Shown in pieces: positions 1 through 8,262 of a DNA stretch of 64,000 nucleotides; position 1 is the stretch's first letter, and every line of letters begins with the position of its first letter. Source of the DNA: Nonomuraea ceibae (GTDB lineage: Bacteria > Actinomycetota > Actinomycetes > Streptosporangiales > Streptosporangiaceae); NCBI RefSeq assembly GCF_019396325.1, contig NZ_JAHKRO010000033.1, forward strand, positions 1 through 64,000, given 5' to 3'. The position numbers and the translations under genes are program-made. The notes under the pieces are model-generated. The model did not search any database, was not told the DNA's origin, and saw only the letters and a list, made by a program, of their open reading frames with translations.

Positions 1-124
1 CGACCATGTACGGATCACCGGCGACACCGAAGCCGCGCTCGGGGCGGCGGAGTTCGGCCGCCACCTCGCGCGCGGCCGCCGGATGGACCGGGACGCCGTC
101 ATCGCCCTCGCCCTGCGGGTCTGA
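1..124 (+). CDS. C-terminal end of a regulator/ATPase (partial)
   Basis: Only the last 40 codons are present, read in the frame that ends at the TGA at 122-124; the gene starts outside the window. The tail has a short alpha-helical pattern ending in a basic stretch and DAVIALAL before the stop. This resembles the C-terminal helix of large LuxR-type regulators with a predicted ATPase and TPR-like repeats, where an equivalent EAVALAL end is common. Codon use is strongly GC3-biased, which supports real coding. The family assignment is tentative because no domain is visible. Confidence 0.5.
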   Translation, partial: DHVRITGDTEAALGAAEFGRHLARGRRMDRDAVIALALRV

Positions 125-129
125 TCCGC

Positions 130-148
130 GAGACCCGGAACCGGGCTC
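130..148. terminator. weak hairpin between convergent genes
   Basis: An inverted repeat (GAG-a-CCCGG / CCGGGCTC) with a two-base loop lies in the 35-bp gap between the partial gene ending at 124 and the ABC permease ending at 160. It is short and has no T-tract, so a terminator role is only suggested by its position. Confidence 0.35.
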
Positions 149-159
149 GCGGGAGCCGG

Positions 160-966
160 TCAGAGGCGGGTGCGGAAGACCCTGATGGCCAGCGGCGCGA
201 ACACCACCACGAAACCCGCCGACCAGAGCAGCGACACCAGCGCCGGGGAGGCCACCTCGCCGCCGATCATCAGCCCGCGGATCGCGTCGGACAGGTGGCT
301 CACCGGGTTGACGTCGGACCACGCCTTCAGCCAGCCCGGGAACGTGTCGGGCGACACCAGCGCGCTGCTGGTGAACGTCAGCGGCATCATCACCGAGAAG
401 GCCACCATCTGCACCTTCTCCGGGCTCGACGCCTTGAGCCCGATCAGCACCGACATCCACGACATCGCCAGCGCCACGATCACCAGCAGCGCCAGCGCGC
501 CCAGCAGCCCGGCCACGCCGGTCGTCACCCGGAACCCGAGCGCCATCCCGAACCCGACCAGCAGCGCGAACGCCCACACCTGCTTGAACGTGTCGGCGAT
601 GACCCGCCCGGCCAGCGGCGCGGTGCGCGCGATCGGCAGGCTCCGCAGCCGGTCGAAGACGCCCTTGGTGATGTCGGTGTTGAGCCCGATCGCCGTGGAC
701 AGCGTGTAGAACAGCGCGTTCTGCACGAGCAGGCCGGGCAGCGCGAACTGCAGGTAGTCGCCCGTCGAGCCGGAGATCGCGCCGCCGAACACGTACGTGA
801 ACAGCAGCAGGAACATGATCGGCTGGATGCTGAGATCGAGCAGCTCCCACGGGTTGTGCTTGATCTGCACCAGGCTGCGCCACGCCAGCGTCATCGTCTG
901 GCTGACCGTGGCGCCGGGGCTCACCCGCCTCGGCGGCGCGGGCAGGGAGGCGGTGGTCGCGGTCAT
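160..966 (-). CDS. ABC-2 type exporter permease, DrrB-like
   Basis: This is a 268-residue integral membrane subunit of an ATP-driven exporter. The first 45 residues are cytoplasmic, followed by about six hydrophobic segments, the first starting near IQPIMFLLLFTYVFGG. The conserved ABC-2 element near NPVSHLSDAIRGLMIG lies before the last span. This matches the DrrB (daunorubicin resistance) permease family in length and layout. The ATG overlaps the stop of the ATPase gene as ATGA, so the two are translationally coupled and presumably form one complex. A much longer upstream reading frame exists but belongs to another frame of the ATPase gene. The substrate is unknown; export of a drug-like or lipid molecule is an inference. 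Confidence 0.9.
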   Translation of the reverse strand: MTATTASLPAPPRRVSPGATVSQTMTLAWRSLVQIKHNPWELLDLSIQPIMFLLLFTYVFGGAISGSTGDYLQFALPGLLVQNALFYTLSTAIGLNTDITKGVFDRLRSLPIARTAPLAGRVIADTFKQVWAFALLVGFGMALGFRVTTGVAGLLGALALLVIVALAMSWMSVLIGLKASSPEKVQMVAFSVMMPLTFTSSALVSPDTFPGWLKAWSDVNPVSHLSDAIRGLMIGGEVASPALVSLLWSAGFVVVFAPLAIRVFRTRL

Positions 967-1928
967 GCGTAGGTCTCCTCGTCGGTCTTCTCCGGCTCCT
1001 CGGCGCGGTGCCCGGTCAGCGCCAGGAACACCTCGTCGAGGCTGGACTTGCGCAGCGCCAGCTCGGTGGCCACGATGCCGAGGTCGTCGAGGCGGCGCAC
1101 GACGGCGGGCACCACGGCCGGGTCGCGCACGGCGGCGGTGACCTTGCCGCCCGCGATCGCCGGGGTCTCCTCCACGACGTCGGTGACGACCTTGGCCACC
1201 AGCTCCAGCTGGTGCTCCTCCATCGGCCGCACCTCCAGCACCTGGGCGCCGGTGGTGGCCTTGAGCTGGTCGGAGGTGCCGGTCGCGATCACCTTGCCGT
1301 GGTCGAAGACCACGATGTCGTCGGCGAGCTGGTCGGCCTCCTCCAGATACTGGGTGGTGAGCAGGACGGTCACCCCGTCGGCCATCAGGCCGCGCACCAC
1401 GCCCCACAACTCGGTGCGGCTGCGCGGGTCGAGACCGGTGGTGGGCTCGTCGAGGAACAGCACCTTCGGCCGGCCCACCAGGCTCGCGGCCAGGTCGAGC
1501 CGCCTGCGCATGCCGCCCGAGAACGTCTTGGCGGCCCGCCCCCCGGCCTCGGTCAGGTCGAACCGCTCCAGCAGCGCCGTCGCCTCCCGCCGCGCCTCGC
1601 TCCGGGACAGGCCGAGCAGCCGGCCGATCATGATGAGGTTTTCCACCCCGGTGAGCATCTCGTCGACGGCGGCGTACTGCCCGGTGAGGCCGATCAGCGA
1701 CCTGACCTGGTGCGCCTGGCGGCCGATGTCGTAACCGAGCACCGAAGCGCGCCCGGCGTCGGGCACCAGCAGGGTCGCCAGGATGCGCACGGCCGTGGTC
1801 TTGCCCGCGCCGTTGGGCCCGAGCACGCCGAGCAGCCGGCCGGCCGGCACGGCGAGGTCGACGCCGTCGAGCGCCTTGGTCTCGCCGTAGTGCTTCACCA
1901 GGCCTTCGGCTTCAATCGCGTATCCCAT
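963..1928 (-). CDS. ABC transporter ATP-binding protein, DrrA-like
   Basis: This 321-residue protein powers the DrrB-like permease encoded just downstream. It shows a Walker A motif GPNGAGKTT, the signature FSGGMRRRLDLA, Walker B VLFLDEPTTGLDPRS, and an H-loop-like region at TTQYLEEADQLAD where Q replaces the usual H (as in other DrrA proteins). The C-terminal 90 residues resemble the DUF4162 extension. I chose the ATG at 1928 because an AGGG sits 8 nt upstream; an in-frame ATG lies two codons earlier. The gene diverges from the PH-domain operon, so the promoters lie in 1929-2024. Confidence 0.92.
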   Translation of the reverse strand: MGYAIEAEGLVKHYGETKALDGVDLAVPAGRLLGVLGPNGAGKTTAVRILATLLVPDAGRASVLGYDIGRQAHQVRSLIGLTGQYAAVDEMLTGVENLIMIGRLLGLSRSEARREATALLERFDLTEAGGRAAKTFSGGMRRRLDLAASLVGRPKVLFLDEPTTGLDPRSRTELWGVVRGLMADGVTVLLTTQYLEEADQLADDIVVFDHGKVIATGTSDQLKATTGAQVLEVRPMEEHQLELVAKVVTDVVEETPAIAGGKVTAAVRDPAVVPAVVRRLDDLGIVATELALRKSSLDEVFLALTGHRAEEPEKTDEETYA

Positions 1929-2012
1929 GGGCATCACCCTGCCCGACGCCACTGACACTTTGCCCACACGCTCCACCGGCCGCTGACAGATCGCTGACAT
2001 GGGCGCGAGCCC

Positions 2013-2018
2013 TAAGCT
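2013..2018 (+). promoter_or_regulatory. putative -10 box of a leaderless promoter
   Basis: TAAGCT fits TANNNT and ends 6 nt before the GTG at 2025. There is no clear Shine-Dalgarno sequence, so the transcript probably starts at or next to the start codon. Confidence 0.45.
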
Positions 2019-2024
2019 GGAGTC

Positions 2025-2546
2025 GTGAACTCAACTGGCCCGCTCCGCGACCCGGCGAACCGCGTCTCGCCCAGAGCCCGCGGGCTCTGGCTGCTGGAGG
2101 CGCTGATCGGGTTCGTGCTGCTCGTGGGCGGGTCCATCCTCGTGGGCGGCTGGGTGGGCGGCAGCGGCTGGTCGTGGGTGCCCGGCTGGTTCGCCCGCGC
2201 GCCGTGGCTGCTGCCGGTCGTCGTGGGCGTGCTGACGACGCCGTTCCTGGTGGCGGAGCCGTTCGTGCGCTACGCGGTGCACCGGTGGGAGTTGTCGGGA
2301 GATGTCGTCTACGCCCGGCAGGGGTTCCTGACCCGGGAGTGGGTGTTCGTGCCGGTCAGCCGCATCCAGACGGTCGACAAGGGACAGGGGTGGATGGAAC
2401 GGATGCTCGGGCTGGCGACCCTGGAGATCCGCACCGCCTCGCACGCCGGGTCCTCCACGATCAAGGGGCTCGACTACCAGGTGGCGGCCGGGCTCGCCGA
2501 AGAGCTCGCCCGCCGCGCCGAGCAGCTCAGGGATGACGCCACGTGA
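2025..2546 (+). CDS. bacterial PH-domain membrane protein, YdbS-like
   Basis: This is a 173-residue membrane protein with two transmembrane segments (about residues 24-48 and 58-82) followed by a bPH2 (YdbS-type) domain. The domain begins at the VYARQGFLTREWVFVPVSRIQTVD segment and includes the IRTASH strand. It is the short partner of the YdbS/YdbT pair found in many Gram-positive bacteria, and the GTGA overlap with the next gene supports a joint function at the membrane. In Bacillus such pairs affect sensitivity to some bacteriocins; a role here is not known. The start is the GTG at 2025, consistent with a leaderless promoter. Confidence 0.85.
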   Translation: MNSTGPLRDPANRVSPRARGLWLLEALIGFVLLVGGSILVGGWVGGSGWSWVPGWFARAPWLLPVVVGVLTTPFLVAEPFVRYAVHRWELSGDVVYARQGFLTREWVFVPVSRIQTVDKGQGWMERMLGLATLEIRTASHAGSSTIKGLDYQVAAGLAEELARRAEQLRDDAT

Positions 2547-4315
2547 CCGGCGCCCCGCCCCCGCCGCCGCCCCCTCCGCCGCCGTCCCTTCCGGAGGGTC
2601 CCGCGGGCCCGCCGCCGGAGGGGCCCGGTACGTTCCCGCCGCCCCGGGTGCCGCTCAGGCTGAGCCCCAAGGTGCTGCTCATCGACCCGGTCCGGATGCT
2701 GCCGTCGCTGCTCGTGCCGCTCGTCGGCGTGCTCGTCGTGGGCGGCTTCTCCGGCCGGTCCTACCTGTGGGCTGCGCTGGGCCTGGTCGGCACCGTGGTG
2801 TTCGCGGTCGTCCGCTGGGCCACGTTCACGTACGAGATCATCGGCGACCGGCTGGAGATCAAGCGCTCGCTGATCAGCCGGTCGGTGCGGACGATCCCGC
2901 TCGAACGGGTGCGCGGCGTCGACGTGTCCACCCCGCCCATGCACCGGCTCCTCGGCCTGTCCGTGCTGAAGATCGACACGGGGGCGAGCGGCGGCGACGG
3001 CGAGGCCACGCTCGACGGCGTCACCCGCCACGAGGCCGAACGCCTCAAGCCCGTCCTCCTGCGCCGCGCCGCCGCCGCCCGCCACGCGCACCCCGGCCCG
3101 GACGCCGCCGGTTCCGGGACGGCTACCGCTGTGCCCGAGGGCGCCCTCGACCCCGCCGGGCCGGGCGCCGTGCCGGAGCGGCCGCACGAGCCGGAGGAGC
3201 GCGTCATCACCGCCGTCCCGCGCCGGTGGCTGCTGTACGGGCCGCTGTCGGGGGCCTACCTGCTCACCCCGTTCGCGCTGGCGGGCGGCGCGGTGGGGCT
3301 GGCGTTCCAGTGGGGCAACGAACTCGGGTTCGGCAGGGACGCCGCCTGGACGGCCGGCACCTGGCTCTGGGAGCACCCGTGGCTGCTCGTGGCGATCGCG
3401 GTGCTGCTCGTGGTGGCCATGCCGTTCGTGGGCGGCGTGATGTACGCGGTGTTCAACTGGGACTTCAAGCTCAAACGGCGCGACGGCTACCTGGTCGCCG
3501 AACGCGGGCTCGTCAACCGGCGCAGCGTGTCGCTCGAATCGCGGCGCGTACGCGGCTACGAGATCGCCGAGGGCCTCGCCGAACGCTGGGCCGGCGTCGC
3601 CAGGGCGTGGGCCATCGTGACCGGCCTGGGCGACTCCGAGACGCGCGGCCAGCTCCTGCCAGTGGTGCCCCGGGCCGTCGCCCGCCAGGTCACCAGCGAC
3701 GCCGTCGGCCCCTACCGGGCGGAGCTGCGCCCCCATCCGCCGGTGGCGCGCAACCGGCGGCTGTTCCGCGCCGTCTTCCCGTGGCTGGCCGTCGCCGCGC
3801 TCGCCACCGCGGCCGCCGTGCTGACCGCCTCGCTGATCTGGTGGATCGTCCTGGTGCTGGCCCTCCTGCTGGCCGCCGTCGGGGTGCCGCTCGGGCTCGA
3901 CCGCTACCGGTCGCTCGGCCACGGCTACGACGGCGAGCGGGTGACCGTCCGCGGCGGGTCGTTGCGGCGTACGCAGGCCGTGGTGGAGCGGCGCGCCGTC
4001 GTGGGGTGGCGGCTGCGGCAGACCTGGTTCCAACGGCGCGCCGGCGTCGTGACGCTGACGGCAGGCGTGGGCGCGGGCCGGGGCGGCTACTCGGCCGTCG
4101 ACGTCTCCGAGGCCCAGGCCAGGGACTTCCCGGCCGAGGTGACGCCCGACTGGCTGGCCCCCTTCCTGGCACCCGTTCCCGAGCGGCACGGGGACCTCTC
4201 TGAGCGGCAGAGGGACCTCCCCGAGCGGCACGGGAACGGCCCCGAGCGGCACGGGGACCTCCCCGAGCAGGACGGTGAGAGCTCTGACAGCCCGGACGGC
4301 CCGGGAGGGTCCTGA
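2543..4315 (+). CDS. multi-PH-domain membrane protein, YdbT-like
   Basis: This 590-residue membrane protein starts with a proline-rich tail (nine prolines in a row near residues 6-14). It has about six transmembrane segments in three pairs, each followed by a bPH2-type domain: around residues 95-175 (VRTIPLERVRGVDV), 300-400 (SVSLESRRVRGYEI) and 455-545 (QAVVERRAVVGWRL). This is the YdbT architecture. The GTG at 2543 overlaps the stop of the YdbS-like gene, so expression is coupled. The last 45 residues are a run of seven-residue repeats of the form PERHGDL, encoded by 21-bp direct repeats, which is unusual for the family. The molecular function is unknown. Confidence 0.85.
   Translation: MTGAPPPPPPPPPPSLPEGPAGPPPEGPGTFPPPRVPLRLSPKVLLIDPVRMLPSLLVPLVGVLVVGGFSGRSYLWAALGLVGTVVFAVVRWATFTYEIIGDRLEIKRSLISRSVRTIPLERVRGVDVSTPPMHRLLGLSVLKIDTGASGGDGEATLDGVTRHEAERLKPVLLRRAAAARHAHPGPDAAGSGTATAVPEGALDPAGPGAVPERPHEPEERVITAVPRRWLLYGPLSGAYLLTPFALAGGAVGLAFQWGNELGFGRDAAWTAGTWLWEHPWLLVAIAVLLVVAMPFVGGVMYAVFNWDFKLKRRDGYLVAERGLVNRRSVSLESRRVRGYEIAEGLAERWAGVARAWAIVTGLGDSETRGQLLPVVPRAVARQVTSDAVGPYRAELRPHPPVARNRRLFRAVFPWLAVAALATAAAVLTASLIWWIVLVLALLLAAVGVPLGLDRYRSLGHGYDGERVTVRGGSLRRTQAVVERRAVVGWRLRQTWFQRRAGVVTLTAGVGAGRGGYSAVDVSEAQARDFPAEVTPDWLAPFLAPVPERHGDLSERQRDLPERHGNGPERHGDLPEQDGESSDSPDGPGGS
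4178..4276 (+). repeat. in-frame 21-bp tandem repeat
   Basis: Four full copies (from 4178, 4199, 4220 and 4241) and one partial copy (4262) of a unit related to cccgagcggcacggggacc encode seven-residue repeats at the C terminus of the YdbT-like protein. Copies 1 and 4 are identical over 21 bases. Because the unit is a multiple of three, copy-number changes would not disturb the frame. Confidence 0.85.
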
Positions 4316-4375
4316 GGGCCGGTCAAGCGGGGCGAGCGGCCAGCCTGGCGGCCACGGGCCGGTCGATGGGCGGCG

Positions 4376-4459
4376 ATGACGGCCGCCGGCCTGGAACGCC
4401 TCGTGAGCCCGGACCCCGCCGACGACCTCGCCTTCTTCGACGAGCTGCAACCGTCCTGA
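4376..4459 (+). pseudogene. possible short ORF or gene remnant (27 aa)
   Basis: An ATG-initiated 27-residue frame has strong GC3 bias and an acidic, protein-like end (residues DPADDLAFFDELQPS). It fills the otherwise empty 261-bp gap between the YdbT-like gene and sepH. It has no clear Shine-Dalgarno sequence and I recognise no family. It looks like the surviving 3' end of a lost gene, but a genuine micro-ORF is also possible. Confidence 0.25.
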
Positions 4460-4515
4460 CCGCGCCCGTTCTTGGTGGATCCGGGGGGGCGAAGGAGGTC
4501 GCTTACGGCGGGTCT

Positions 4516-4555
4516 GCGACCGGGTGGGGCTGTCGTCCAGCTCCACCCGGTCGTC
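4516..4555. terminator. bidirectional hairpin terminator
   Basis: The arms CGACCGGGTGG and CCACCCGGTCG form a stem extended by flanking pairs around a loop of about 10 nt. On the plus strand it is followed by GTTTC. It sits between the convergent YdbT-like and sepH genes, as expected for a shared terminator. Confidence 0.7.
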
Positions 4556-4576
4556 GTTTCGCGCGGATGTGGCGGG

Positions 4577-7072
4577 TCAGTCCTGGCGGCGGGCGCCGAA
4601 CATGATCTCGTCCCACGTCGGCACCGAGGCGCGACGGCCCCGCGAACCCTTGCGGGCCTGCCGGGCAGCCGGGGCGGGCGGGGGAGACGGGACCGGCACC
4701 GGCGGCTCTTCCTTGGCCGCCGGCTTGTCCTTCGCGTCCTCCTCGCTCGGCCGTGCCGCAGGCACCGGCTTGGGCCCGGGCTTCGGCCCCGGCTTGGGCG
4801 CCGCCCCCTTGGTTTCGGCCTCAGCCTGTACGTCAGGCTCGGCGGGCGCGGTGGAGGCGGCGGCCTCCTCGGGCTCGCTCCGCACCTCGGGCTCGGCGGG
4901 CTCTTCTGTCTTCGCGGCGGTGGGCTCCTCGGCCTTGGTGGCGTCCGCCTGTGCGGGCTCGTCGGCCTTGACCGCGACCGGCTGTGCGGGTTCCTCGGCC
5001 TGTGCGGGCTCGTCGGTCTCGGTGACGACGGGCTCTTCTGCCTTGGCGGCGGCTGGCTCCGCAGGCTCCTCCGCCTTGGCGGCGTCGGGCTGCGTGGGCT
5101 TTTCGGCCTCGGTGGACGCGTCGGCCTTGGCGACGGGCTCCTCGGCCTTGGCCGCCTCGGGCCGTGCGGGGTCGTCGGCTGTGGTGGTGACCGGCTGGGC
5201 GGGCTTGTCCGGCTCGGCGGCCTGTGCGGCCTCGGGCTGGGTGGGCTCCGGGTAGTCCTCGGTCTTCGCGGGCGCGGTGGGCTGCGCGGTGGCGGGCTCC
5301 GGGAGCTGGGTGGCCGGCTTCTCGGCGGCCTCCGGCGCTGGTTCCGGGGTGGCGGCGGCCTCGGGCGCTGCGGGTTCCGGGGTGGCGGCGGCCGTGGGGG
5401 CCTCGTCCTGGGTTGCCTCGGCCGGGGTGGCGGACGGGGCCGGGGCCTCCTGGGCAGGGGGCTTCGGCTGGTCCGCTGTGGTGGGCGGGGTCGCGTCGGC
5501 GCGGGCGCTCTCTTCCTGTACGGGGAGAGCCGGGGCAGCGGGGGCCGATGCCTCCGGGGAGGCGGTGGCCGCCTCGACGGGGGCCGAGGCAGCGGCGGGC
5601 GTTGCCGGAGCGACATCCGGCGTTGCCGGGGCGGCATCCGGTGTTGCCGGTGCGGTGTCCGGGGTGGCGGGAGCGGCTGCCTCGGCGGCCGGCGTGGGCG
5701 TGGGCTGGGACGGCGTTGCGGCAGGCTCGGAAGTGGTTGCCTGAGGCGCGGTGGTGTCGCCGGTCGCCGGTGAAGGCTCCGGGGTGGCGGGCTCGGTGGG
5801 CGTGGCAGCCAGCGGGGCCGGGGCCGGCTCCTGGGGGGCGGCCGGTGCCGTCGCGGGCTGGGCCTGCGCGGGAGCCTCGGTGTCCGGGGCTGGGATGTCG
5901 GCGGCCGGGGGAGCCGCAGCGGCGGCGGCGGGCAGGGACGGGACGGGAGTGTCCTCGGGCTGCGCGGAGGACGGTGAGGCCGATGGCGGCAGGAAGGAGG
6001 GCGCCGACGACCTGTACGGCGACGGCGTCTCAGGCGACCGGCTCTCGGCAGGCGGCCGGGTTTCGGCAGGCGACCGCGACTCGGCGGGCGCGTACGGCTC
6101 GGCCGAGGGCGACGACGCGGCAGGCGACGGCGCGGCAGGCGACGGCGCGGCCGGTGGCGGGGTGAAGGAAGGCTGGGGGTCGGGGTCGCGGGTGGGGCGG
6201 GGGGCGTAGAAGGACTCGGAGTCCGTCGCCCGTGACTGGCCGAAGTCGGGCAGCCAGGGTGAGGAACCGGCCCGGCGGTGCGGGTCGGCGGGGCGGGTCT
6301 GGCCGGTCTCCCGGGCGGGGTCGCGCGGCGGCTGCCGGTCGAACGGCGCCTCCAGGGCGGGCTCCGGATCGGGCTCGTTGCGGATGACCGAGGGGAACGG
6401 CAGCGGGTCGGAGGCCAGCGGCGGCACCGGCTGGAGCTTGGCGACGCGGGGTGTGAAGGGCGTGACCGTGGTGTCCTCGGTCACGGGGTCGGGGTCGAAG
6501 TCGGCGGACGACAGGCGCAGCGCCTCGTCGTCGTGCGGGGTGACGTGGCGGCGGCGCGGGTCGAAGAGCCATTCGGCGTGTCTCGTGTGACCGTTCCACA
6601 CGTAGCCGAGCTTGACCCGCCACAGGCCGTCGTCGCGCTTGGCGGAGTCCCAGTCGATCTCGTCGGTGGGCACGCCGCGGCGGTTGAGGCGCTCGGCGAC
6701 GAGCTCGCCGAGGGTGGGGCCGGGCGAGGACTCGCCGGGCATGCGGACGGTGACGCGCTGGGCCTGCTGGGCGACGTACTCGCGCTCCTGGAGGACCGGG
6801 CCCTCGAACCAGCGGACGCGCTCGACCGGGATGCCGGCGGTCGCGGCGATCTCTTCCGCGGTCTCACCTGCTCGGATGCGGGCCTGGATCTCCTTGGGAC
6901 GCAACGGGCTCTCCACTTCGATCTCGTACTGGCCGAGACGGGAGAAGTTGCCGCGGACGGCAGCACGGAGCCGGTCGTCCACGGGGAGCGTGAAGCGTGT
7001 ACCCCGTCCGGCAGTCGCCAGCACGAGGTAGGTGCCGTCCTCACTCACCGCGACGAGTCGGAGCTCCTGCAT
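4577..7072 (-). CDS. sepH: septation protein SepH, with a giant linker
   Basis: SepH is an actinobacterial cell-division protein that binds FtsZ and promotes its assembly. Residues 1 to about 190 form the DUF3071 domain with a helix-turn-helix-like part (RPKEIQARIRAGETAEEIA, near 58-76) and the conserved GLWRVKLGYVWNGHTRHAEW segment. The extreme C terminus carries RASVPTWDEIMFGARRQD, the conserved SepH tail. Between them lie roughly 600 residues of alanine/proline/glutamate/threonine-rich low complexity, giving 831 residues where the characterised Streptomyces protein is about 340. The start is the ATG at 7072, where the conserved MQELRLV begins; the longer upstream frame is not conserved. 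It ends at the shared terminator. Confidence 0.93.
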   Translation of the reverse strand: MQELRLVAVSEDGTYLVLATAGRGTRFTLPVDDRLRAAVRGNFSRLGQYEIEVESPLRPKEIQARIRAGETAEEIAATAGIPVERVRWFEGPVLQEREYVAQQAQRVTVRMPGESSPGPTLGELVAERLNRRGVPTDEIDWDSAKRDDGLWRVKLGYVWNGHTRHAEWLFDPRRRHVTPHDDEALRLSSADFDPDPVTEDTTVTPFTPRVAKLQPVPPLASDPLPFPSVIRNEPDPEPALEAPFDRQPPRDPARETGQTRPADPHRRAGSSPWLPDFGQSRATDSESFYAPRPTRDPDPQPSFTPPPAAPSPAAPSPAASSPSAEPYAPAESRSPAETRPPAESRSPETPSPYRSSAPSFLPPSASPSSAQPEDTPVPSLPAAAAAAPPAADIPAPDTEAPAQAQPATAPAAPQEPAPAPLAATPTEPATPEPSPATGDTTAPQATTSEPAATPSQPTPTPAAEAAAPATPDTAPATPDAAPATPDVAPATPAAASAPVEAATASPEASAPAAPALPVQEESARADATPPTTADQPKPPAQEAPAPSATPAEATQDEAPTAAATPEPAAPEAAATPEPAPEAAEKPATQLPEPATAQPTAPAKTEDYPEPTQPEAAQAAEPDKPAQPVTTTADDPARPEAAKAEEPVAKADASTEAEKPTQPDAAKAEEPAEPAAAKAEEPVVTETDEPAQAEEPAQPVAVKADEPAQADATKAEEPTAAKTEEPAEPEVRSEPEEAAASTAPAEPDVQAEAETKGAAPKPGPKPGPKPVPAARPSEEDAKDKPAAKEEPPVPVPSPPPAPAARQARKGSRGRRASVPTWDEIMFGARRQD

Positions 7073-7233
7073 GCGAGTCCCTTCGTCAGCGTCGCCATTC
7101 TTCCCCCGGACCCTTGAGTCTCTCGCGTGTGCCGGTTGCCTGCCAGCACCGTACCCGGCATGTCCGAACATCGCCTTCCTGGGATAGCCCGGAGGCGATG
7201 TGACGCCGGTCACATTTGACGAATCCATCCCCT

Positions 7234-8208
7234 TCAGAGCCCACCGGTGCGCAGGAGGAGGTTAGAGCTCCTCGACGGATTCTGGCGAATCGCGCCGCGC
7301 ACCGACGGGCACTTGAGCCAAGTCGCCAGATCCGCCGGATTTGCGCCCGGATGGGACTCCAGGTATCCGGCTGCGGCGCCGGCGAGATGGGGTGCGGCGG
7401 CGGTGTAGGCGGGTTCGCCGGGCGCGGTCCGGCAGGCGCCGGGGCCGGTGGCGGTGACGAAGACGCCGGATCTGACGAGGGCGCGCAGGGCGGTGGTGAG
7501 GGCGGGGGAGCCGGCGGTGTCGAGCGGGACGCTGGTGACGGCGGGGCCGCGCGCGTGCCGGCGCACCCAGTCGAGCCCGGCGAGCACGTCCGAGAGCCTG
7601 CCGGCGCCGTGGCAGCCGAGCGTCCGCACGGAGGCGATCCTGGCGTGGGGCGCGGCGGCGGCGACGGCGCGGGCGGCGCGGGTGCCGTGCCCGGTGCAGT
7701 CGTGGCCGGTGCCGCCCGTGGCGTCGAAGGCCCGCCAGGCGCGGTCGCCGAACCGGTCCACGTCCATGCCGCTGTCGACCACGTACACGGTGACGCCGCG
7801 CCCGCCGGGGGTGCGGGCGGGGGTGGCCGCGCGCCCGGGGGCGGGGCGGATGGCGCGGTCGGGTTCGAGGGCGAGCACGCGCGGGTCGGCGCGCAGCTCG
7901 GCCTCCTCGGCGGCGTTGAGCACGGTGGCGAAGCCGGGCAGGGCGGCGGTGTAGTAGCGGCGCACTCGCCAGCGCACCTCGCCGACGAGGTCGCGGGCGG
8001 CCGCCCGGTCGCGCGCGGTGACGATGTACGGGTGCGCGGGCTCGGCGTGGCGGGGCCGGGCGGCCAGGCCGGAGGCGGGCGTCATGAGGGGGACAGCGGT
8101 GGTGACGGCCGTCGCGGCGGCGGTGACCACGGCCGCCGCGAGGTACAGGGAGGGCAGGCCGAATCGTCGGGGCACGAGCGAAGAGGGTGCCGCCCGCGGG
8201 CCGCTCAC
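7234..8208 (-). CDS. degenerate S8 (subtilisin-like) protease
   Basis: This 324-residue exported or anchored protein has an N-terminal hydrophobic segment (about residues 15-42), a probable I9-type propeptide (HPYIVTARD to LALEPD, about 59-117) and an S8 peptidase fold. The catalytic Asp is present (VVDSGMD, D145) and so is the His (GHGTR, H174). The motif that should read GTSMAAPH reads AYTAAAPH, so the nucleophile Ser is Thr269. The oxyanion-hole Asn segment (normally AAGN) is replaced by ATGPG, and the loop between them is shortened. It is therefore probably inactive as a protease. The start is the GTG at 8208, without a clear Shine-Dalgarno sequence. It lies upstream of sepH on the same strand with a 161-bp gap. 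Confidence 0.8.
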   Translation of the reverse strand: MSGPRAAPSSLVPRRFGLPSLYLAAAVVTAAATAVTTAVPLMTPASGLAARPRHAEPAHPYIVTARDRAAARDLVGEVRWRVRRYYTAALPGFATVLNAAEEAELRADPRVLALEPDRAIRPAPGRAATPARTPGGRGVTVYVVDSGMDVDRFGDRAWRAFDATGGTGHDCTGHGTRAARAVAAAAPHARIASVRTLGCHGAGRLSDVLAGLDWVRRHARGPAVTSVPLDTAGSPALTTALRALVRSGVFVTATGPGACRTAPGEPAYTAAAPHLAGAAAGYLESHPGANPADLATWLKCPSVRGAIRQNPSRSSNLLLRTGGL

Positions 8209-8262
8209 GGAGTGCGGGACACGCGATCCCGTCGATTCGCCAGCCGGTTCTTTACCAAAGGC

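Noticed and set aside
2474-4546. 690-residue antisense frame over the PH-domain genes
   Set aside because: It lacks any recognisable domain, has a low-complexity composition, and overlaps the well-supported YdbT-like protein and the terminator at 4516-4555.
7234-8208. Frameshift as the cause of the missing subtilisin serine
   Set aside because: AAAPHLAGAAAGYL continues in frame right after the altered motif, and codon bias is steady, so the change is a substitution and a deletion, not a shifted frame.
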